64,000 bases of DNA from Enterovibrio nigricans DSM 22720 (lineage in GTDB: Bacteria; Pseudomonadota; Gammaproteobacteria; Enterobacterales; Vibrionaceae): assembly GCF_900167155.1 (NCBI RefSeq), contig NZ_FUXU01000004.1, positions 1 through 64,000 on the forward strand. The letters are read 5' to 3'. The position numbers and the translations under genes are program-made. How positions within the stretch are numbered: position 1 is the first letter of the stretch; every line of letters begins with the position of its first letter. Positions 17,484 through 27,110 of the stretch are shown here, piece after piece. The notes below the pieces were generated by a model. That model saw only the letters and a program-made list of their open reading frames with translations. It did not search any database and had not been told where the DNA came from.

Positions 17484-18473
17484 ATGACTAACAATTACAG
17501 CCCCTCTAGATTTTCTGTTGCGCCCATGCTTGATTGGACCGACCGCCATTGTCGCTACTTCCACCGTATCTTGTCGAAGAGCGCGCTGTTGTATACCGAG
17601 ATGGTGACGACCGGTGCCATAATTCACGGTAAAGGTGATTTCCTGATGTTCAATGAAGAAGAACATCCGGTGGCGCTGCAATTGGGCGGTTCGAACGTGG
17701 CGGACTTGGCGCATTGCGCGAAGTTGGCGCAAGAGCGAGGCTACAACGAGATTAACCTGAATGTCGGTTGTCCGTCTGATCGTGTACAAAATGGTCGCTT
17801 TGGTGCTTGCCTGATGGGCGAAGCGGATTTGGTGGCGCAATGTGTCTCTGCCATGAAAGAAGTGGTCGATATTCCTGTGACGGTAAAAACTCGCATTGGT
17901 ATCGACGATCAGGACAGTTATGAATTTCTGGTCGACTTCGTTCGTACCGTCAGTGAGAAAGGCGGTTGTGATGATTTCACTATTCATGCGCGTAAAGCAT
18001 GGCTGTCAGGTCTTAGCCCGAAAGAAAACCGTGAAATTCCGCCGCTGGACTACCCACGCGTTTACCAACTGAAGAAAGACTTCCCGCACCTGACCATGGC
18101 AATCAACGGTGGTATCAAGTCGCTGGAAGAAGCCGAAGAGCACCTACAATTTATGGATGGTGTGATGATTGGTCGCGAAGCTTACCAAAGCCCTTACTTG
18201 CTGGCTGAAGTAGATAGCCGCTTGTTCGGCAGTGATACGCCAATCATCAAGCGTTCTGAGGCGGTCAAAGCTATGTTCCCGTATATCGAAGAACAACTGA
18301 GCAAAGGTACGTACCTGAACCATATCAGCCGCCATATGCTGGGTATTTTCCAGAACATGCCAGGTGCACGTCAATGGCGTCGTTACATCAGTGAAAATGC
18401 GCATAAACCAGGCTCGGGTATCGAAGTGCTGGAAGCGGCGTTGGCGAAAATCCCGGCGGAATTGGACGTTTAA
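17484..18473 (+). CDS. dusA: tRNA-dihydrouridine(20/20a) synthase DusA
   Basis: FMN- and NADPH-dependent enzyme that reduces uridines 20/20a in the tRNA D-loop. The 329 residues have the family length. Signatures are [17 protein letters not shown] at the N-terminus, [20 protein letters not shown] with the catalytic cysteine around residue 100, and [16 protein letters not shown]. The FMN-binding [13 protein letters not shown] lies in the C-terminal half. The 5' end is a preferred phage attachment site, and an integrase stub is found just upstream. pspG follows after a terminator, as in E. coli. Confidence 0.96.
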   Translation: MTNNYSPSRFSVAPMLDWTDRHCRYFHRILSKSALLYTEMVTTGAIIHGKGDFLMFNEEEHPVALQLGGSNVADLAHCAKLAQERGYNEINLNVGCPSDRVQNGRFGACLMGEADLVAQCVSAMKEVVDIPVTVKTRIGIDDQDSYEFLVDFVRTVSEKGGCDDFTIHARKAWLSGLSPKENREIPPLDYPRVYQLKKDFPHLTMAINGGIKSLEEAEEHLQFMDGVMIGREAYQSPYLLAEVDSRLFGSDTPIIKRSEAVKAMFPYIEEQLSKGTYLNHISRHMLGIFQNMPGARQWRRYISENAHKPGSGIEVLEAALAKIPAELDV

Positions 18474-18540
18474 CCGTATTTGTCTGAACGGTTGGTTAAA
18501 TTTACCGCAATACTTGGCGTAAATTACTAAAAACATTGAA

Positions 18541-18570
18541 ACCGCAGCCCTCTTAGGGTTGCGGTTTTTT
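18541..18570 (+). terminator. dusA terminator
   Basis: ACCGCAGCCCT pairs with AGGGTTGCGGT (one G-T pair) around CTT and is followed by six T residues. Confidence 0.85.
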
Positions 18571-18604
18571 ATTATCTCATTGAAATATATAAATTTAGTA
18601 AAGT

Positions 18605-18620
18605 TGGCCTACTTCGTGCA
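18605..18620 (+). promoter_or_regulatory. sigma-54 promoter of pspG
   Basis: TGGCCTACTTCGTGCA has the GG and GC dinucleotides at exactly the 10-base spacing required by RpoN holoenzyme (-24/-12). It lies about 45 bases upstream of the pspG start codon. pspG belongs to the PspF/sigma-54 phage-shock regulon in E. coli. Confidence 0.8.
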
Positions 18621-18664
18621 ATACCCTAGGAAAAGAAAGTCTCTGTGTACCTTAGGAGGGTCTG

Positions 18665-18931
18665 ATGATTGAATTTCTGTTTCTGGTTGGTTTTACATTA
18701 GTGTTGTTGGCAACAGGTATTAGTTTCCTCGGCATTGTTGCAGCGATGGCTGTGGGCTTTATTGTCATGGCACTGGCTGGCATGATTGGCTTATTGTTCA
18801 AGATGTTGCCATGGATTATCTTGATTGCCGCGATTATTTGGCTCCTCAAAGGGCGAGATAAAACAGCACAAAATGCACGTAATTACTGCTATAAACGCTC
18901 GCGTAGATACAACCGAGCACGCCGCTATTAA
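18665..18931 (+). CDS. pspG: envelope stress response protein PspG
   Basis: Small inner-membrane protein of the phage-shock response, which protects the membrane when proton motive force is threatened. The 88 residues contain about two long hydrophobic stretches (residues 2-38 and 41-60) and a basic C-terminal tail rich in Arg and Tyr. A strong AGGAGGG ribosome site precedes the ATG. The location next to dusA and the sigma-54 promoter upstream match E. coli pspG. Confidence 0.93.
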   Translation: MIEFLFLVGFTLVLLATGISFLGIVAAMAVGFIVMALAGMIGLLFKMLPWIILIAAIIWLLKGRDKTAQNARNYCYKRSRRYNRARRY

Positions 18932-18968
18932 GCCTATAAGTAGCGTTATGCACTAGGTTTAAATCGAT

Positions 18969-19005
18969 GATTCCGCATAAAAAACCGTCAGTTTTGTGCG
19001 GAATC
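18969..19005 (+). terminator. pspG terminator
   Basis: GATTCCGCA and TGCGGAATC close a long hairpin whose inner A and T runs can extend pairing. Weak T-runs follow. Confidence 0.65.
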
Positions 19006-19070
19006 TTTATTGGTTTTTTGCTATAGTCCCCGCAAACATAATCCTAAAAATGTAAGGCGGAGCCCTTTCA

Positions 19071-19712
19071 ATGAAAAAACTAAACCTATCTCTTGCTGCA
19101 CTAGCAGTGGCGGGCACGTTTGCACTGCCTGCGCAAGCAGCTGTACTTTTAGGGGCCAAAGTAGGCGCAGATGCTTGGTATGCCGATGCGAAGATCAATG
19201 ATGTTCGCGCTGATGACGCAAACGTACAGATGTCTTACTACGCGGCGTTTGAACATTTCATTCCATTGATTCCTAACGCTAAAATTCGTCACACTGGCGT
19301 TGAATCAAACAAGTTCAATACTGATTTTACTCAGATTGACATGATTGCTTACTACGAAATTCTGGATAACGACCTGATCTCTTTTGACATTGGTCTGAAC
19401 TTACAAAAATTCGATGGTCGCTTTAACAACCAGAACTTCGATGAGTGGCAGCCAAACGTATACAGTGACGTGCGTCTGGGTATTCCAGCAACGCCGTTGT
19501 CTCTGTTCGGTACCTTCAGCTTTGGTAGCTACGACGATACGAGCACAGTAGATGCAGAAGCAGGTGTTCTATTCACGCTGGGTCTGGTTGCTGCGGATCT
19601 GAACATGAAAGCGGGCTACCGCGTTCAAGATTACGATTTCAACTACTTTGGCGCGAACAACGGTAAATTCATGAACGACGGTTTCTTCGTTGGTGCAGAA
19701 TTTAACTTCTAA
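19071..19712 (+). CDS. TIGR04219-type outer-membrane beta-barrel protein
   Basis: A 213-residue small outer-membrane protein. A signal peptide (MKKLNLSLAALAVAGTFALP, ending in AQA) is followed by alternating beta strands and a terminal Phe (GAEFNF), the usual insertion signal. The VLLGAKVGADAWYADAKIND start is typical of a Vibrio/Shewanella family annotated TIGR04219. No ligand is known. It has its own ribosome site (AAGGCGGAG) and a strong terminator behind it. Confidence 0.8.
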   Translation: MKKLNLSLAALAVAGTFALPAQAAVLLGAKVGADAWYADAKINDVRADDANVQMSYYAAFEHFIPLIPNAKIRHTGVESNKFNTDFTQIDMIAYYEILDNDLISFDIGLNLQKFDGRFNNQNFDEWQPNVYSDVRLGIPATPLSLFGTFSFGSYDDTSTVDAEAGVLFTLGLVAADLNMKAGYRVQDYDFNYFGANNGKFMNDGFFVGAEFNF

Positions 19713-19735
19713 TTCGCTGCTCGTCAGTGGAAATG

Positions 19736-19763
19736 AAAAACCGCGCAATGGCGCGGTTTTTTT
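19736..19763. terminator. terminator after the small outer-membrane protein gene
   Basis: AAAAACCGCGC, an AATG loop and GCGCGGTTTTT with seven T residues. It can also serve the converging ABC operon, whose last gene stops 22 bases away. Confidence 0.9.
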
Positions 19764-19784
19764 GTGCCTGATTTTCCTCTTTGC

Positions 19785-20576
19785 TTAACGGCCTTTTTTC
19801 CCCTGATCACGTGTTGGTTGAAATCCAGCGACAGCCAGTGCGATAAACACCAACGTACAGGTGGAGACCACCAAGAGCGCGGTGACATTCACCTGTTGGT
19901 AGAGGGCAAATCGAATGAGCTCAACACCAAAGGTAAAAGGGTTGTAGCGGCAGAGGTCATAAAGCCAAATGCTTGCTTCTTGCATTTTCCAAAGCGGGTA
20001 CAGAGCAGAGGATAAAAAGAACATCGGGAAGATGACAAAATTCATCACGCCAGCGAAGTTCTCTAATTGTTTTACGCGCGAGGCAATCACTATCCCTAGC
20101 GCACTCAACATTAGCGCGGTAATGAACAGTGCCGGGATTGCCATGATGTAGCCCAACGGAGAAAGCGGCCTGTCATAGAGTGCGGCAATCACCAAAAAGG
20201 CCCCTACTTGTAAGACGCTCACCAAGGCACTGGCGATCTGTTTTGATAGCAGTAAAAAAGGACGTGGAAGTGGGCTGGTGAGCAGGACTTTAATGCTGCC
20301 CATCTCCCGGTCATAAACGATAGACAGCGAGCTTTGCATGCCATTGAAAAGCAAAATCATGGCGCACAGGCCGGGCAGAATATATTCCTCATAATTGATG
20401 TAGGTGGCGTAGGGCTCCATGATGGCGATGCCAAGGGCAGCGCGAAAGCCTGCGGCAAAGACAATCAGCCACAACAGCGGGCGGACTAGACTTGCGGCAA
20501 AGCGGGCGCGTTGTTGGAAAAAGCGCAGCCATTCTCGGTAGCAAATGCCTTTAAAGGCAAACCAGTAACGCATCAT
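19785..20576 (-). CDS. ABC-2 type permease of the PQQ-alcohol oxidation system
   Basis: Inner-membrane subunit of an ABC exporter. The 263 residues show about six hydrophobic segments and the ABC-2 signature region (SPLPRPFLLLSKQIASALVS). It overlaps the stop of the ATPase gene by four bases, indicating translational coupling. Equivalent genes sit beside PQQ alcohol dehydrogenases in many proteobacteria (families named for the PQQ-dependent alcohol dehydrogenase system). The substrate is unknown; toxic alcohol or aldehyde products are a common guess. The reading frame is intact and is the last of a four-gene minus-strand operon. Confidence 0.85.
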   Translation of the reverse strand: MMRYWFAFKGICYREWLRFFQQRARFAASLVRPLLWLIVFAAGFRAALGIAIMEPYATYINYEEYILPGLCAMILLFNGMQSSLSIVYDREMGSIKVLLTSPLPRPFLLLSKQIASALVSVLQVGAFLVIAALYDRPLSPLGYIMAIPALFITALMLSALGIVIASRVKQLENFAGVMNFVIFPMFFLSSALYPLWKMQEASIWLYDLCRYNPFTFGVELIRFALYQQVNVTALLVVSTCTLVFIALAVAGFQPTRDQGKKGR

Positions 20577-21298
20577 CGGCTTGCCTCCGACATCTCATCC
20601 GCGGTGAGGTTGGCGAAGACTTTTGCCAGCGTCGGGTGCTGGTGAATTTCTTTTAGCGCATGTGCGACATTGTGCGCCCGCAGGGTGCCGCGATGCAGGA
20701 TGAGTACGTCGTCATCGTCATCCACTTCTTCAATCAAATGGGTCGCCCAAAGCACACACAAAGGTTGCTTTTCACAAAGCGATCGCACGGCGTCTGAAAG
20801 TGACGCGCGTGCCTTGGGATCCAGACCGCTGGTGGGTTCATCAAGCAACAATATTTCCGGCGAATGCATCAAGGCGCGGACCAGTTCTGTGCGACGTCGG
20901 TGACCGCCGTTCAAGGCGCGGATCTTGTCGTGTAGTCTGTCTGCAAGGGAGAAGTGTTCGAGCAGCGGCCCGGCTTTTTCTAGGCTTTGTGATTTGCTGA
21001 ACCCATGCAGTGCACCGTAGTAACTGAGGTTTTGCGCCACGGTCAAATCAAGGTCGAGTGTGTTTTGCTGAAAGACCACGCCCAACTTTGCCATGGTCTG
21101 ACGTTGAGGGATTTCACCGAGAAGTTTGATTTCTCCTGATTGAACGGGCGTTAACCGTGTGAGCAGCGAAAACAGGGTGCTTTTCCCTGCGCCATTTGGC
21201 CCGAGCAGCATATGGAGGCCACGCCCGAGAGACAGTGAAATGTCATTCAATGCGTGGCGCGAACCGTAGTGGTGGTTGAGATGGATAACCTCAATCAT
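20573..21298 (-). CDS. ABC transporter ATPase of the PQQ-alcohol oxidation system
   Basis: A 241-residue ATPase partner of the downstream permease. Walker A is GPNGAGKST (about residue 34-42), Walker B is ILLLDEPTSGLD, and the switch histidine is in WATHLIEEV. The signature motif reads LNGGHRRRTE instead of LSGG, a mild deviation. An unusual run of aspartates (EEVDDDDDV) follows the switch histidine. The gene is 9 bases downstream of the beta-propeller gene and coupled to the permease. Confidence 0.87.
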   Translation of the reverse strand: MIEVIHLNHHYGSRHALNDISLSLGRGLHMLLGPNGAGKSTLFSLLTRLTPVQSGEIKLLGEIPQRQTMAKLGVVFQQNTLDLDLTVAQNLSYYGALHGFSKSQSLEKAGPLLEHFSLADRLHDKIRALNGGHRRRTELVRALMHSPEILLLDEPTSGLDPKARASLSDAVRSLCEKQPLCVLWATHLIEEVDDDDDVLILHRGTLRAHNVAHALKEIHQHPTLAKVFANLTADEMSEASR

Positions 21299-21307
21299 AG
21301 GGCGTCG

Positions 21308-22300
21308 TTATTCGACAGTGCGAACGGCAACACCCCAAGGGTAGCGACCGACTTTGACGGTTTTAATCACCTCGCGGTTTGGTACATCAATGATGGACAC
21401 GTCACCGCTTACGCCGTTGGTGGCGAGCAATCGGTCTTCCGCTTCGTTCAGTGCCATTTGCCATACGCGGCGGCCGACCAACAAGCAATCTTCAACTTCC
21501 AGAGTGCCTGTATTCACGACGGCTACATGGTTTGCGGGACCCAAGGCAACAAAGGCGGTTTTACCATCAGACGTGAGTTTTACGCCAACAGGTTGCACTT
21601 TGTCTTTGTGGACCCCTTTGGGGGCGAAGCTGATTTTTTTGATGATTTCTTTGGTGTCGGTATCGATCACAGACACGGTGCCTCCGATTTCTGCGCTGAC
21701 CCAAAGCTGTTTGCCATCAGGGCTAAACTGCGCGTAGCGTGGACGCGCATCAACCAAGGTGTTGTGGAACATCGCATTGGTTTCTGTATTGATCCAATGC
21801 GCCATGTTGGAGGTTTCTTAAGTGATGATGGCGATTTTCCCGTCCGGGCTTACTGCAACACCTTCAGGCTCTACGCCCACCTCTACTTGGGTGACAACAC
21901 TGGAGGTCGGAATGTCGATCACCGTCATCAGCGCATCGTCTTCGTTTGCAACATAAAGGCGCTTACCATCCGGCGACAGGGCGAATAACTCTGGATCCTC
22001 GCCCGAGGGAAGATCGCCAACAATGGTGTTGCTATTCAAATCCAGCACTTGCACGGTATCGTCCTCGCTGGCACAAATGTAGAGCTGTTTGCCGTCTTTG
22101 CTGACTTCAATACCACGGGGACGATCGCCCACGTCAATGGTGTTGATCACTTCCATCGAGTCCATGTCGATGATGCTCACGGTGTCATCTTTTTCGTTGG
22201 TGACATAAGCGAGCTCTTTCGCCATGGCTTCTGAAGAGAGAAGCGGCGAAACCATCAGGGTGGCAAGTGTTAGCGCGAGAATCGATTTGGCGTAATGCAT
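21308..22300 (-). pseudogene. PQQ-associated YVTN beta-propeller protein, interrupted by a stop codon
   Basis: A periplasmic beta-propeller protein found with PQQ-dependent catabolism genes. A signal peptide (MHYAKSILALTLATLMVSPL) leads into repeated YVTN-like blades (AYVTNEKDDTVSIIDMDS, LYVANEDDALMTVIDI and others). The frame is continuous over 331 codons except for one in-frame TAA at 21818-21820 (codon 161), after GKIAIIT. Downstream the propeller resumes in the same frame (ETSNMAHWINTETN). A serine or glutamine codon is the likely original. The truncated product would have only half of the blades. The gene lies between the binding-protein and ATPase genes. Confidence 0.85.
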
Positions 22301-22311
22301 CGTCTGTATCC

Positions 22312-23523
22312 TTACTGATTGTTTGCAGTGTTAAATTTGTAAAGACGGCACTGGCTTTGTGCTTCATCAATGCCCAATGAATCGAGATCATTGCGCGGAT
22401 GAAGGAAGCCTTCGAAGGGGGCCGTAGCAACCAGTGCTTGTGCGTCAAACAGGGAGACTGTTTGGCGAAGTTGACCATTCCAGGGGCGGTAAGTGAGCTT
22501 GCGGCCTTTGTAAGCCGCGAGCTGGAAGCGATCGCTTATGATAAAGGGCAATACCGTATCTACGTCACCGCTATTGAGCGTAGTGACGGCTTCATTGATG
22601 GAACGAACAGCAACCCAAGCGGCGTAATCTTTTGCGGTCATGTGGCGGTCAAATTGTTTGGTAAAGCGATTTTGAAACTGAATCGCTCCCCATTGTTCTA
22701 TGACATAGCTCCAGCCATCGGCACGCAGCCCATGGGTGCCGATTACAGGGCGGGGTAGCCAAGTATTATAGGGCAGGTGCTGACCAAAGAGATTGCTCTC
22801 ATCAATCACTAATACCGCATCATAATCACTGGCTTGCGTGAACAGCGGAATTTCCGCAGAGGCAGAGCGGCGTAAATCAGTGTCAAAGTTCCACACCTTT
22901 TCAGCGACTACCTTGTGGCGGTATTTCTGGAGTGTGTTTTTTACCGCCGTAAGGTATGCATTGTCGGCATTGGTTACTCCCGATACGACAAAGATGTCGT
23001 TGAGACGCCTCACGCGAAGCCATTGAGACAGGGCATCTCCCTGCATGGAATAACTGAGTGCGGTGTGAAGCGTGTTTGGCAGGCAGATACTGGAGCGTAA
23101 ATTGTCATCGCGGTTGCCCACATTGAGCAACAAGGCATTTTCTGGGAGAGACGATCGCAGTGCTTTTAGTGAGTCAGTATCCAAGTCAGTTAGAAAGTAG
23201 CGAATGCCCTCGTCATACCATGCAGCAGCAGACCTTTTGAGCACTACAATATCGTCAGATGTTGTAACCTACAGCGAATATTTTTGACCAAGAAACTTAC
23301 CGGTGCCGTTGGCGTCTTTGATGGAAAGTTTGGCACCGGCTTCCCCATTGTTTTCGGGCTCTCTCAGGTATTCTGGCACTGCGCGGGTCTCTTCGACGGG
23401 CAAGCGCAACATGCCAATCCGAACGTTCACTTCTGCGCTAACGCTGGCAGACATAATCATGCCCCACACCAGAAAAAGAAAGGCAATGAAGGTGTTATGA
23501 CAGCAAACCCAGCAACGTTTCAT
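22312..23523 (-). pseudogene. ABC-type solute-binding protein of the PQQ system, interrupted by a stop codon
   Basis: Start at ATG 23523 (MKRCWVCCHN) gives a signal peptide ending near SVSA. The product belongs to the substrate-binding-like family associated with PQQ alcohol dehydrogenase (LTYRPWNGQLRQ near the C-terminus is typical). One in-frame TAG at 23269-23271 (codon 85, after LGQKYSL) breaks an otherwise open frame of 404 codons, and the protein sequence resumes with VTTSDDIVVLKRS. CAG to TAG is the simplest explanation. It is the first gene of the minus-strand operon with the propeller, ATPase and permease, and is divergent from the cytochrome c gene. Confidence 0.82.
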
Positions 23524-23717
23524 CAAGTACAGCTCTCCGAAAAAGGCAACGTTTTTACTGTAAGCAGGGACGGGCGTTTTTGCCAAATCCGTTCGTCTAG
23601 CTAATAAGAATATCCTCCCAAAGAATGAGGGTTATACCCGCCTTGGTAGCATGTTAGTCAAGGGCGGCAGCGCCTAGACTGAATCCAATTGCTATCAGCG
23701 CAAAGGAGTTTTGTAAC

Positions 23718-24173
23718 ATGGAAAAGGTTGAGCGAAAGGTTTGTGTTTTCACTGCGATAGCGTTGGTTTCTGCGCTGGTATCTCAGTGGGCTTGGGCTCA
23801 TGGGGACGTGACACCGCAGTCGATCGACACCACATCAATCCCCGTTCTGGGGGCGGATTGGACTGAGACCAACCCGTACCGAGAGTTGGACGGTGATGTC
23901 AGAGTGGAAGTCGAGCGGATAGGCGCATCGGCCTACAACCAAAACTGCGCACGTTGCCATGGCTTGGAGGGGATATCTGGCGGTATCGCGCCGGATCTTC
24001 GCTTGCTTTCCCCCGACTACGATGGAGATGAATGGTACATCTATCGCGTGCAAAACGGTGCAGTCAGAAACGGTGCGGTATACATGCCAAAAATGACAGA
24101 GCACCTCAATCAAGAAGCGCTGTGGGCGATTCGGACTTGGCTTGAGTCTGTCGCTCCGGAAGAAAACGGTTAG
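23718..24173 (+). CDS. cytochrome c-550 (PedF-like)
   Basis: A periplasmic monohaem cytochrome of 151 residues that accepts electrons from the quinoprotein alcohol dehydrogenase. A signal peptide ends near WAWA, the haem-binding motif is CARCH (about residues 76-80), and the axial methionine is probably in VYMPKM. AAAGGAG precedes the ATG. It is the first gene of a plus-strand series with a binding protein and the dehydrogenase. The frame is intact. Confidence 0.88.
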   Translation: MEKVERKVCVFTAIALVSALVSQWAWAHGDVTPQSIDTTSIPVLGADWTETNPYRELDGDVRVEVERIGASAYNQNCARCHGLEGISGGIAPDLRLLSPDYDGDEWYIYRVQNGAVRNGAVYMPKMTEHLNQEALWAIRTWLESVAPEENG

Positions 24174-24184
24174 GGGGCGTTGGC

Positions 24185-25147
24185 ATGGTCGCGGTGAACG
24201 ATATCGGGTTTAAAGGCATCAAGTTCATAGATGTGTTGATGATTTTTGCACTCTGGATTGGCGTGACGATGCCGACTTATGCGCTCTCGTTTGATGACAT
24301 TCAAGCCAACGGTGAGATTCGCGTGGCCGTTTATGACCACTTCCCTCCGTATTCTTTCAAGGATGAAAACGGAACTCCTGCTGGCATCGATATCGAACTG
24401 GCAAACGCGTTGGCGAAAGGGCTGAACGTGAAGCTTGATCTGCACTGGATGACACCCGATGAAACGGTTGAAGATGACATGCGCAATTACCTCTGGAAAG
24501 GGATGAACCTGACCAGTGATGACGGTAAGCGTGTCAAAGCGGACGTGATGTTGCGTGTGCCTTATGACCGAGCCTTTGCGATGCAAAGGGACGATGTGGG
24601 TCATCCTGCACACGAACGCGTACACATGTTTGTGCCCTACCAACAAGAGCGTTGGCGGATGGTGTTTGATGCGAAAAAGCTCGATGCACCACAAACCGCC
24701 GCACGCTTTATGTATCACCCGGTCGGCGTTGAAGTCGATACGGTTCCACAGTTTTATCTGACTACCGCTTATGGTGGTCGACTCAGAGAAAAAAGCCGCA
24801 CTTACTCTTCTATCACTGATGCCTTCACGGCGTTAGGGCAGGGAGATGTCGCCATTGTGATGGGCATGAGTTCCCAACTTGAATGGCTTCACCAACAAAA
24901 CGCATCGGCAACAGATGCGAGTGAATCACTCACTGAACTGGCATTTCCGTTACTTGGTCGATCGAACTGGGAGTTGGGAATGGCAGTGCAAACCGATTAC
25001 CGTCAGCTGGCCTACGCACTGGAAGACATTGTCATGGTTCATATTCAAAACGGCGATTTTGTTCGCTGGGGAGAGAAGTTCGGTGTCGATTACCGTCTGC
25101 CAGAACGCTTCCTACCTGAATCTGACGCCATTGCACAAACACCCTAA
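24185..25147 (+). CDS. quinoprotein dehydrogenase-associated solute-binding protein (MoxJ/XoxJ-like)
   Basis: A periplasmic binding-protein-fold protein of 320 residues with a signal anchor or signal peptide at about residues 15-33. The SBP family 3 core starts at GEIRVAVYDHFPPYSF. Members are encoded beside PQQ dehydrogenases, and XoxJ is thought to help mature or activate the dehydrogenase rather than import solutes. The gene lies 11 bases after the cytochrome gene and 132 bases before the dehydrogenase. A second paralogue is at 47602. The frame is intact. Confidence 0.85.
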   Translation: MVAVNDIGFKGIKFIDVLMIFALWIGVTMPTYALSFDDIQANGEIRVAVYDHFPPYSFKDENGTPAGIDIELANALAKGLNVKLDLHWMTPDETVEDDMRNYLWKGMNLTSDDGKRVKADVMLRVPYDRAFAMQRDDVGHPAHERVHMFVPYQQERWRMVFDAKKLDAPQTAARFMYHPVGVEVDTVPQFYLTTAYGGRLREKSRTYSSITDAFTALGQGDVAIVMGMSSQLEWLHQQNASATDASESLTELAFPLLGRSNWELGMAVQTDYRQLAYALEDIVMVHIQNGDFVRWGEKFGVDYRLPERFLPESDAIAQTP

Positions 25148-25279
25148 ATTGAACGCCTGTTTCTCTATCTGCTCCTAACACTTTACGAACCCTATAAGGA
25201 CATTCGGGGTAGCGCAGGCAGGAATCGCTAATGAGCAAACCAGCTTATTAGCCAACAGCCAACGAAGAGGTATTTCCCT

Positions 25280-27048
25280 ATGACAGCTATGTCATTTAAA
25301 CGGTGCGGATTGTTCGCCGCGCTCTCACTCGTGCTGACCGCGCCATCAATGGCTGCGGGTGTCACAGACAAGGACATCATGGCCGATCAGCAAACGACTG
25401 AGGATGTGGTCACCTACGGCATGGGCCTTAGAGGACAGCGTTTTAGCCCGATGGACACCATCAATAAAGAAACGGTCTCAGAAATTCGCCCTGTCTGGGG
25501 ATTTTCTCTGGGAGGTGAGAAGCAGCGTGGGCAAGAAAGCCAGCCAATGATCAAAGATGGCGTTATGTATATCACGGGATCGTATTCGCGAGTGTATGCC
25601 ATTGATGCAAGAACTGGGGATGAACTGTGGCAATACGATGCGCGATTACCGGATGGGATCATGCCGTGTTGTGACGTGATCAACCGTGGCGTAGCACTTT
25701 ACGACGATCTGGTGATCTTCGGTACGCTGGACGCCAAGCTGGTGGCTTTGGATGCAAAAACGGGCAAAGTGCGCTGGAAGAAAACCGTCGATAACTATCA
25801 AGATGGGTACTCGATCACGGCTGCGCCTATCGTGGTAAAAGGCAATGTGATTACCGGCGTCTCCGGCGGTGAATTTGGCATTATTGGGAAAGTGAGGGCG
25901 TATGATGCCAAGACCGGCAAGTTGGTGTGGGAGCGTCCGACCGTTGAAGGCCACATGGGCTACGTATGGAAAGACGGTAAGAAAATCGAAAACGGCATTT
26001 CCGGTGGCGCGCCCGGAAAAACCTGGCCAGCCGATCTGTGGAAAAGTGGCGGGGCTGCGCCATGGTTAGGCGGCACCTACGATGCGGATACCGATCTGCT
26101 GTTCTTCGGTACAGGTAACCCAGCACCTTGGAACTCTCATATGCGTCCGGGTGACAACCTCTTTTCATCCTCTCGCTTAGCGATTGATCCGGATGACGGC
26201 AAGATCGTTTGGCACTTCCAAACCACCCCGCACGATGGCTGGGATTTCGATGGTGTGAATGAGTTGATTGCCTTCGATTACGAGCAAAACGGCAAAACAG
26301 TGAAAGCGGCCGCGACAGCGGATCGTAACGGTTTCTTCTATGTGCTTGACCGCACCAGCGGTGAGTTCATTCGTGGCTTTCCGTTTGTAAACAAGATCAG
26401 TTGGGCGAAGGGGTTGGATGACAAAGGCCGACCGCTGTATATCGACAGCAATCGCCCGGGAAATCCGACCGATGTCGCCGATGGTAAAAAAGGCCAAACC
26501 GTGGTGGCAACTCCCTCATTTTTAGGCGGAAAAAACTGGATGCCGATGGCGTACAGCCCGAAGTCGGGTTTATTTTATGTGCCGTCCAACGAGTGGGAGA
26601 TGGACATTTGGAATGAGCCAGTCTCGTACAAAAAAGGGGCCGCGTACCTCGGGGCGGGTTTTACCATTAAGTCCATTAACGATGACTATATCGGTGCACT
26701 TCGCGCCTACGATCCGAAAACGGGCGAACGTGTCTGGGAATACAAAAACTACGCACCTCTGTGGGGCGGCGTGATGACAACTGCGGGTGGCCTGGTATTC
26801 ACGGGTAACCCTGAAGGCTACTTAATGGCGTTCGATGATAAAACTGGTGAGCTGCTTTACAAGTTTAATACGGGCTCAGGCATTGTCGGGACACCTGTGA
26901 CTTGGGAAATGGACGGTGAGCAATACATTTCTATTCTCTCCGGTTGGGGGGAGCGGTGCCACTTTGGGGCGGAGACGTGGCCAAGCGGGTCAAGAACTTC
27001 AACCAAGGCGGTATGGTCTGGACGTTTAAACTCCCCAAAAACAGTTAG
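25280..27048 (+). pseudogene. PQQ-dependent methanol/ethanol-type dehydrogenase, C-terminal frameshift
   Basis: Periplasmic quinoprotein that oxidises alcohols. It has a signal peptide (ending PSMAAG), tryptophan-docking propeller repeats, the adjacent-cysteine pair in [11 protein letters not shown], and the metal/PQQ site [11 protein letters not shown] with an Asp-x-Asp pair typical of lanthanide-dependent enzymes. Near the end the run of G at 26946-26951 has six bases where the family sequence needs seven. One extra base restores [15 protein letters not shown] and a stop at 27046-27048 (589 residues). As given, translation continues in the wrong frame to 27118, reaching the next gene. This is a real frameshift or a homopolymer sequencing error. 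Confidence 0.87.
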
Positions 27049-27063
27049 ATCTTTGTCAGGAAA

Positions 27064-27093
27064 CACCATGCCGGGCGAGAGTCCGGCATGGTG
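27064..27093 (+). promoter_or_regulatory. strong hairpin between dehydrogenase and MOSC gene
   Basis: CACCATGCCGG and CCGGCATGGTG pair perfectly over 11 bp around an eight-base loop. No T-tract follows, so it is more likely an mRNA 3'-end stabiliser than a terminator. It lies 16 bases after the restored dehydrogenase stop and just before the MOSC gene's AGGAGG site. Confidence 0.65.
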
Positions 27094-27110
27094 CGATCAG
27101 GAGGTACACC

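Noticed and set aside
21254-21988. 244-residue plus-strand open frame opposite the beta-propeller gene
   Set aside because: Shadow of the propeller repeats; no ribosome site or domain.
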